Source: Carallia brachiata
Lineage: Eukaryota; Streptophyta; Magnoliopsida; Malpighiales; Rhizophoraceae
Assembly: GCA_021464245.1 (NCBI GenBank)
Contig: JADCRB010000026.1
Location: forward strand, 4,625,769 to 4,689,768
DNA: 64,000 nucleotides
Direction of reading: 5' to 3'
Made by a program: the position numbers and the translations under genes. Under the pieces are notes generated by a model. It was not told the origin of the DNA. It made no database searches and was given only the letters and a program-made list of their open reading frames with translations. Shown piece after piece: positions 58,476-64,000 of this stretch (its first letter is position 1; each line of letters starts with the position of its first letter).

Positions 58476-61123
58476 GTTAGAGAAGCAATATATATATATT
58501 AAGAAAAAATCAGTGTCAACCAAATACTACCGGCTCCTCATCTGCATGATTCATGGTAATTAAGCACATGATACTCAATGGCCATTTCAAGGTCTGGCCA
58601 ATTCTTCCTCATGTACTACAATTACAAGGACCTACATTCCATGACCTTGTAATGTAGCAAGAAAGAAGCATAAATCTCCAAAATTCACGAAGCAAAGTAT
58701 GGCAAGCTACAATTAGTAAACTAATGCCAGTAAACGTCCAAGCTAGACAAGAGCAACAGTTAATAAGAAGAAAAGTAAAAATTGAACAAATAAAAAGGCA
58801 ACTTGGTATAGTGATTCTGTAGTTCAGAACCATATCAATTTCTCAATGGGTACCTTAAAGTAATTCTCCACAAAATTGGGATCCTCAAGAGTTGAATGGC
58901 GTGTATTAGAAGGCCCGACAAGTGCAGAATTTGGTGATCCTTTTACATTCTGATTTCCAACGTGTAGCTCATATGAGACAAAGAGAAGTCACAGAGATTA
59001 GACTGGAGCTGATTGTTTGCGCTGTTTCCATAGTCTGTCTTACTAATACTTGCTTCGGATGTCCTTGATTCCAAGCATTTTCCAACAGTATTACATGGCT
59101 CATCAATGTGGTGCTCGAGGTCACCAAATTTTTCATCCATTTGCTCACCATCTTCAATGTGTACACCCGGGTCAAAAAATCCTCATTCTTTGGCACACTG
59201 CCATTCAAAGACAGATCCAGATTTGTCTCAGAAACTGCACCAGCTGAAACATCCTCAGAGATTGAGCAGCTTTTCATTGGGAAGAAGGCTGACAACTTTG
59301 GTTGGGTATTTGCAAGCTGGTCAAGTTGGTAAGGGACCCCTGAAAGGGAAAAAAGAAATCCATAGGATCCTAGCACATAAGAAGGTTTATGTTCCTAAAG
59401 CATGATGCTTATCCCCTAAAAAAAAAAAAAAATCAATGAAAAGCAAAAACAAAACCTTAAATATTTTGGTTTTCCTTCAAAGAATTTACAGTAAGTTGGT
59501 CCACTCCAGGGTTTCTAAAATAGTTTACAAAATCAAAAAAAGTTTTCCAATAAGAAAAGATTCATAAATACCAAAATTCATGCATTGTTGCTGCTCTACC
59601 ATTGCCCAACTCACCTCCAAAATGGTTAACAATCATTTTTACTGGAAAGCCACTAAAGAATGATTAAAGCAGCAACTCTCTAAACTGTCTTTACTACCAT
59701 CTGTTCTTTAAATTTACGTACATGAGCTCTACTGTTACTGTTTCTAATGAAACAAATATGTCTAGACAAGCTCTAAATGGCGGTACAGCACAAAATAATG
59801 CACAAACTTACAACTCAAAAGTTTGTTCGCAACAATGGAATCCATAATCCATGAAGGTTTAACCACTGGGAGCCCACAACTGAAAGATCTGAATCAAAAT
59901 TGTCGGCAGGAACCATCAAGATATAATCCCATTTTTTATCATTTACAAGGAGTGAAACTCATAAAGCAGTCCAAACCTCAGGTTCTTAATTTTACTGTCA
60001 GGAAGATTGCTGCAGATGATATGAGTAACAGTGTGCCTAGAGAAGTAATTCTCAAATCGTCCACCGTACTTCAACATAGAATGACGTAATTCCTACAAGA
60101 AACAGAAATCTCAAACATCATAACTTGTCATGCTCACTGACATTAAATTTTGACAAAGCGAAGAAAAAGGGAGAAGAGGAGGGGAAGGGAAGAAAAAGAA
60201 AAATAACTGAGCCTTAAACTTCCAATCATTGTAAAAATATAATAATAAATCCAGTTGATTATTTTTACAATTCCCATTTTTTTAAAATCAAGCAGAGTTT
60301 ATCATGATACCACCCACATGCATATGCACACACACACACAGAGACAGAGGAGTTGAACCTGGCTCGAAGGGATTGTGAAACCATCCACAAAGATAGAAAC
60401 CCCATGAAATATTTGCCTTGCAGAACCCAAATCACAATCGGAAGAATTTGAAGCCTCCGCGTCGAACTGATGGCGTAGCTTCCGATTCTTTTCAGTCATA
60501 TAACTACATCCAAATCACCAAACCACTAAAATTCCAAAAAAATAAATAAATAAATAAATACAACGTAACCATAATCATAATCCAATCCAAACAAGTCAAC
60601 TCAAAATCACATTCCACCTACATTTGCCGAAAATATCTTCAAACAGATTAACAATCCACTTAGACAAAATATCTATTAAAAAAAAAAAACAAAACCTGTA
60701 TCAAGAGAACGAGAATTCTTGGCAAAAGAAATTAGAAATCTAGGTATAATCACACCCACGCGGACACACGCGCGTGAATGAAACGGCAACTTATATAAAA
60801 TTCCCAATCCTACTCAAACATCTCAATTACAACAGCAAAAAGGAAACAAGAATGCATCAAATATCAGCAGAAGAACAAAAAAAAAAAAAAGAGAGAAGCA
60901 GGGAGGGCGGAGACCTGCCGAAGTCGGAAAACGGAGAGCTGCTGCCAAAGGAGGAGCGAGAGGCGGAGACAGAATTGGCGCCCCAAGCCATGCCTAGGGT
61001 TTTCTGCTTGCTATTCTTGTTCTTGCCATTATTATTGATGCTGTCATTTAAAGAGCCGTTGCGGCTTCTCTTTGACTGTTGTTGCCCGGAATTCGCCGAG
61101 CGAGAAGAGGAATTCCTGCTCAT
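49726..61123 (-). CDS. REV1: REV1, Y-family DNA polymerase / deoxycytidyl transferase, 23 exons
   Basis: Nuclear translesion polymerase that inserts dCMP opposite lesions and scaffolds other bypass polymerases. Exons (-): 61123-60915, 60503-60359, 60092-59977, 59888-59812, 59339-58854, 57995-57852, 57312-57180, 57081-56993, 56877-56827, 56735-56532, 55929-55810, 54692-54600, 54396-54337, 54233-54147, 53945-53862, 53710-53638, 52900-52832, 52624-52523, 52201-51905, 51831-51758, 51514-50928, 50352-50292, 49779-49726. Phases agree; about 1138 residues. BRCT at about 85-190 (GVSIFVDGFTIPS, THIICSNLPDSK). Palm carboxylates DLD (392-394) and SCDE (489-490). Two ubiquitin-binding motifs have the LP core (VVDSLPPEVF near 835; VLQQLPEDLR near 950). 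The C-terminus is the polymerase- and REV7-binding domain. Exon 5 needs two restored bases: at the A6 run 59174-59179 and near 58975-58990. The start of exon 21 is the least certain boundary. An in-frame ATG at 61186 is an alternative start. Confidence 0.92.
53178..53201. repeat. (AG)n microsatellite in a REV1 intron
   Basis: Twelve AG units followed by a short GTGA run, inside the intron between exons 16 and 17. Confidence 0.85.
58445..58468. repeat. (AC)n microsatellite in a REV1 intron
   Basis: Twelve AC units followed by TATATA, in the intron between exons 5 and 6. Confidence 0.85.
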
Positions 61124-61599
61124 CTTTGGATTTCCAGACAGAGAACTACGAAAGCGTGCCAAGAAAGGAAGCACCACGATTTTCAAAAAAATGCGTTTCT
61201 TTTTTTTATTTTTTTATTTTATGCGGAGTTTCTTTCTAATAGGGAAACGGCCAGAGGGCAACTAGGCCCAATTAATAGTTTCTGGGCTTGGAGATCTGTA
61301 CTCTACAGTCGGTTTAACCGTTTAAGACTAAAAAAACAAAATAGGACCAAAAAAACAAACTGATGACGTGGCGCTTCTGGCAAGCCACAGCGAGAAAGCT
61401 TTTTTTTTTTTTTTTTTGAAAAAGTCTATGGCTTCACATTCCAACACTATTCCTACCCTACCTTATTAAAAAATTTTAAAAATAAAAATATAAAGATTTA
61501 AGGTAATATTAAATATATTAAAAATAATATTAATTACTTTTAAATTTTAGTTTGAAAAAAAAAAAAAGGGAGTAAGGATGATTTGGATGGTGACTAGCT

Positions 61600-61987
61600 G
61601 AAAGGTGCTCATTTATTTAAAAGGTGCTTGGTTTAGTTTTTTGGTGTTGTTTTTTATTATTTAACTTGCAACGACAGTTTTATAAGTATTTAGTAAATAT
61701 TTTTATCCTATTGTTAGATTTTAATTATCTTTTTATATGATTTTTTATTCATTATTATTTTTTAGACTACTTTTTGAATGCTTTTTATTATTTAATGTTA
61801 AAAACAATTTACTTAGACTACAATACTTTTGAAAAAATATTTATACTAATTTATTTTTTTTGCTTGGAACATGAGTTAGATTTACATTTTTATTTCAAGA
61901 ATATTTATACAAACACAACATTTTCTTTTTGTTAGCAACTCTTAAATAATATTTGCTTCGCTTCAAATTTTCATTAATTTTAACATT

Positions 61988-62024
<37 letters not shown>

Positions 62025-62330
62025 AATACTATATTCTTTTTACTATCTAGTGAACATTAAAATTTTTTTAAGAAAGGTTAAAATTAAATAAGAAAATTCT
62101 CAACATTATTTATAACACATTATTTTAAAAATAAGAATTATAAAATATAAAAAATACTTTTATTAATATGATATTTTATTATAAATTAAATATTTAAATT
62201 AATCATTTCATTATTTTAACTATAATAAAAATTATAAAATTAATTAAATACTTTATTAATTTTTTTGATAATTAACTATAAAAATTAATAATCAATAATT
62301 AATAACAATAATATTTAATAGAAAAGTGAA
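61600..62330. repeat. Dispersed AT-rich repeat, copy 2 (partner 39040-39765)
   Basis: Collinear with 39040-39765 over about 700 bp with many small indels. Its left end GGTGCTTGGTTTAGTTTTTT looks like one terminal repeat. A (TA)15 run at 61993-62022 lies inside. Confidence 0.5.
61993..62022. repeat. (AT)n microsatellite
   Basis: About fifteen AT units within the dispersed repeat 61600-62330. Confidence 0.85.
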
Positions 62331-62794
62331 ATAGCCTTTAAATCTTTTTGACGCGACACTTTGGGTATCTTAACTCATAGGGAACGGCGCCGTTTTACTA
62401 GTAATGTTTTAATCCAGTGTGTTCTACTACGTGTCTTTGACTTTCGGCTTTGCCCGGCGTGACTTAGTCAAAAGACTCCAAACCAAAGAAAAAAAACACC
62501 GGAAGTTCTAATTTCACTTGTTTTTTTTAATAAATATAACATAATTATTGTATTATATTATATTACATAATAAATAAAATTTATTAAAAATTAAAAATTA
62601 AATTTATATAATATAAAATTATAAATAAGTTATATTCATTAAAAAATAAATAAAATTAATAAATATTAACAAACACACAGAGCAATTAAATAACGAACCC
62701 AACTTACAAGATAAAAACTTTTATTTTGTAAAAATTAATATCGTTAAAAAAAATTTTTAAAATTATTTTTTAAAACAGTTAGATGTTTTTTATA

Positions 62795-63656
62795 GGCATA
62801 AAGGTTAATCTTATCCAAAATCTAAGGTCGTTTATTGATTTTTATCTATAACATTTTTTTTGTGAAAATCGGTATAAAAGATTTTTCCATCGTACAATTA
62901 TATCAAACCGTTAATTTTTTCGTTAATTATATTGATGTGTCAACTGATGGAGCATTACATCAGCGAAGTTAATGATGCGGCAGATGTCACGTCAGCAAAA
63001 CTGATGACGTGAATTCTGCCACGTTAGCACAATAATGACGTGACATGTGTCACGTCATTTCAATTGATAATATAACATTTTTATTTTTAAAAAATTTTTG
63101 AAAAATTTTAAAATATATTGATATTTAATTAAAAATGAACTCAATTTATTCTTTTCAACAAAAAAATTCAATTTAATGAAAAGTTAAAAAAAATAACTCA
63201 ATCTAAAATTAATTTTATCAAATAAAATCGAAATTTTTTAAATTAAAATTCTTCTAAAATTAATTTTACTTAATAAAATTAAAATCTTTCAAATGTAAAA
63301 CCCTTCTGACGACAATTATTTTTATTTTAAAATTTTCATTAAATTGAGTAATTTTTTTGTTAAAAAATTAATTTGAGTTCATTTTTTATTAAATATTAAT
63401 ATTTTTTAAATTTTTTTAAATTTTTGAAAAATAAAAAATATCACATCATCAATTTAAGATGATGTGGCACATGCTATGTCATCATTGTGCTAACGTGACA
63501 CTTTGTCAGTTGTTACGTCAGTATAATTGACAGAAAAATTAACGGTTGGATATAATTGTGCGACGGAAAAAACCTTTTGTATTAATTTTTACAAAAAAAA
63601 ATGTTATGAATAAAAATCAATAAATAACTTTAAATTTTGGGTAAAATGTTTATGCC
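62795..63656. mobile_element. Long-TIR foldback element (MULE-like, 862 bp)
   Basis: The two halves are inverted copies for roughly 400 bp each: GGCATAAAGGTTAATCTTATCC at the left mirrors GGGTAAAATGTTTATGCC at the right, and TATTGATTTTTAT, AACCGTTAAT and CACGTTAGCACAATNATGAC follow in both arms. Flanks TTTTTTATA (62786-62794) and TTTTTTAAT (63657-63665) would fit a 9-bp duplication, though they are low-complexity. The left arm has four TGACGTG/CACGTCA sites between 62988 and 63057; the right arm has decayed versions. No protein is encoded. Confidence 0.7.
62988..63057. promoter_or_regulatory. Cluster of TGACGTG/CACGTCA motifs inside the foldback element
   Basis: CACGTCA at 62988-62994 and 63051-63057, and TGACGTG at 63005-63011 and 63036-63042. 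The last two form a nearly perfect 22-bp palindrome. TGACGTG is a known core for plant bZIP (TGA/HY5-type) binding. That these sites are bound is inference. Confidence 0.5.
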
Positions 63657-64000
63657 TTTTTTAATACTACCGCTCACTTTTTTCTATCCATTAAATCGTG
63701 CTCTATAAAATATTTCCATGAATCTTTAACTCACAGCGGCACCGTTTCATTTACATTGTTCCACTATGTCTTTGACTTTTGTCTATGTGTGTTGGTTACT
63801 CGGGGGAAAAAACAAAGAACGAGGCAAGATAAAATAATTTTTTATAAAATAAGAGGGAAAAAAATAAAGAAAAAGGAAAAACAACTGCAGCTGCAGACAG
63901 ATAATAGGAATCTTTTTATTTCTTTTTTCGGTTTGGTGCTAAGCTAACAGGAATCATGGAAGCATATCCTGGAATATGTCAGCGAAAGACAAAAAATTCA

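Larger units (their letters stand above)
61124..64000. other. REV1 upstream region and AT-rich intergenic DNA
   Basis: The REV1 promoter and leader should occupy the first few hundred bases. Beyond that lie a T-run (61399-61417), the dispersed repeat 61600-62330, and a foldback element 62795-63656. A GGAACGGCGCCGTTTTACTAG / GTGTCTTTGACTTT segment at 62381-62445 resembles GCGGCACCGTTTCA / ATGTCTTTGACTTT at 63736-63781, so a short stretch is duplicated on both sides of the foldback element. No gene is seen. Confidence 0.5.

Noticed and set aside
58445..58500. Short regular repeats as a possible CRISPR array
   Set aside because: These are dinucleotide microsatellites in a plant intron; there are no spaced repeats with unique spacers anywhere in the window.
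60774..61265. 163-codon frame on the + strand over REV1 exon 1
   Set aside because: Antisense to the conserved REV1 N-terminus (NSKQKTLGMAWGANS). The product is low-complexity Lys/Glu then Leu/Phe.
1..64000. tRNA, rRNA or other structural RNA genes
   Set aside because: I saw no full tRNA cloverleaf with paired A and B boxes outside the SINE-like repeats, and no rRNA sequence.

Overview
The window is nuclear DNA of a flowering plant, most likely a eudicot. Coding islands with GT-AG introns sit in very AT-rich intergenic DNA that is full of transposon remnants. The best-matching protein families (a limonoid-glucosyltransferase-like UGT84, LIP1-type lipase, plant basic secretory proteases, plant REV1) are dicot-like and hint at a rosid. 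I cannot name the species.

Layout. (1) 3.3-9.2 kb, + strand: two UDP-glucosyltransferase copies of the UGT84/limonoid-glucosyltransferase type. The first is nearly whole but has two one-base frameshifts. The second is a decayed fragment. A hAT-like element lies between them. (2) 10.1-13.1 kb, - strand: a nine-exon LIP1-like acid lipase with an intact Ser-Asp-His triad and one frameshift just after the signal peptide. (3) 19.9-47.8 kb: eight copies of the plant basic secretory protein (BSP / PR-17, zinc-metallopeptidase-like) family, labelled A-H here. A is on +, B-H on -. Only C and E are open from start to stop. The others show frameshifts, loss of HExxH residues, internal deletion, or transposon insertion. 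The array grew by block duplication, visible in shared flanks. It is interrupted by a gag-only Copia element, hAT-like and MULE-like TIR elements, SINE-like repeats and a possible LINE 3' end. (4) 49.7-61.1 kb, - strand: the full REV1 translesion polymerase gene. I could assign 23 exons: BRCT, Y-family palm, two ubiquitin-binding motifs and C-terminal domain, about 1138 residues once two apparent one-base losses are allowed for. (5) 61.1-64 kb: AT-rich DNA with a dispersed repeat and an 862-bp foldback element carrying clustered TGACGTG/CACGTCA sites.

The genes do not form a pathway. BSPs are apoplastic, pathogen-related proteins. The lipase carries a signal peptide and is predicted to be secretory. 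REV1 acts in nuclear DNA-damage tolerance. The UGT would glucosylate a small acidic or limonoid-type acceptor in the cytosol.

Two themes deserve attention. One is the stepwise loss of catalytic residues across the BSP array. The other is a recurring pattern of single-base losses, often in short homopolymers, in genes that otherwise look functional. The latter suggests uncorrected assembly indels, so several 'pseudogene' labels below are provisional.
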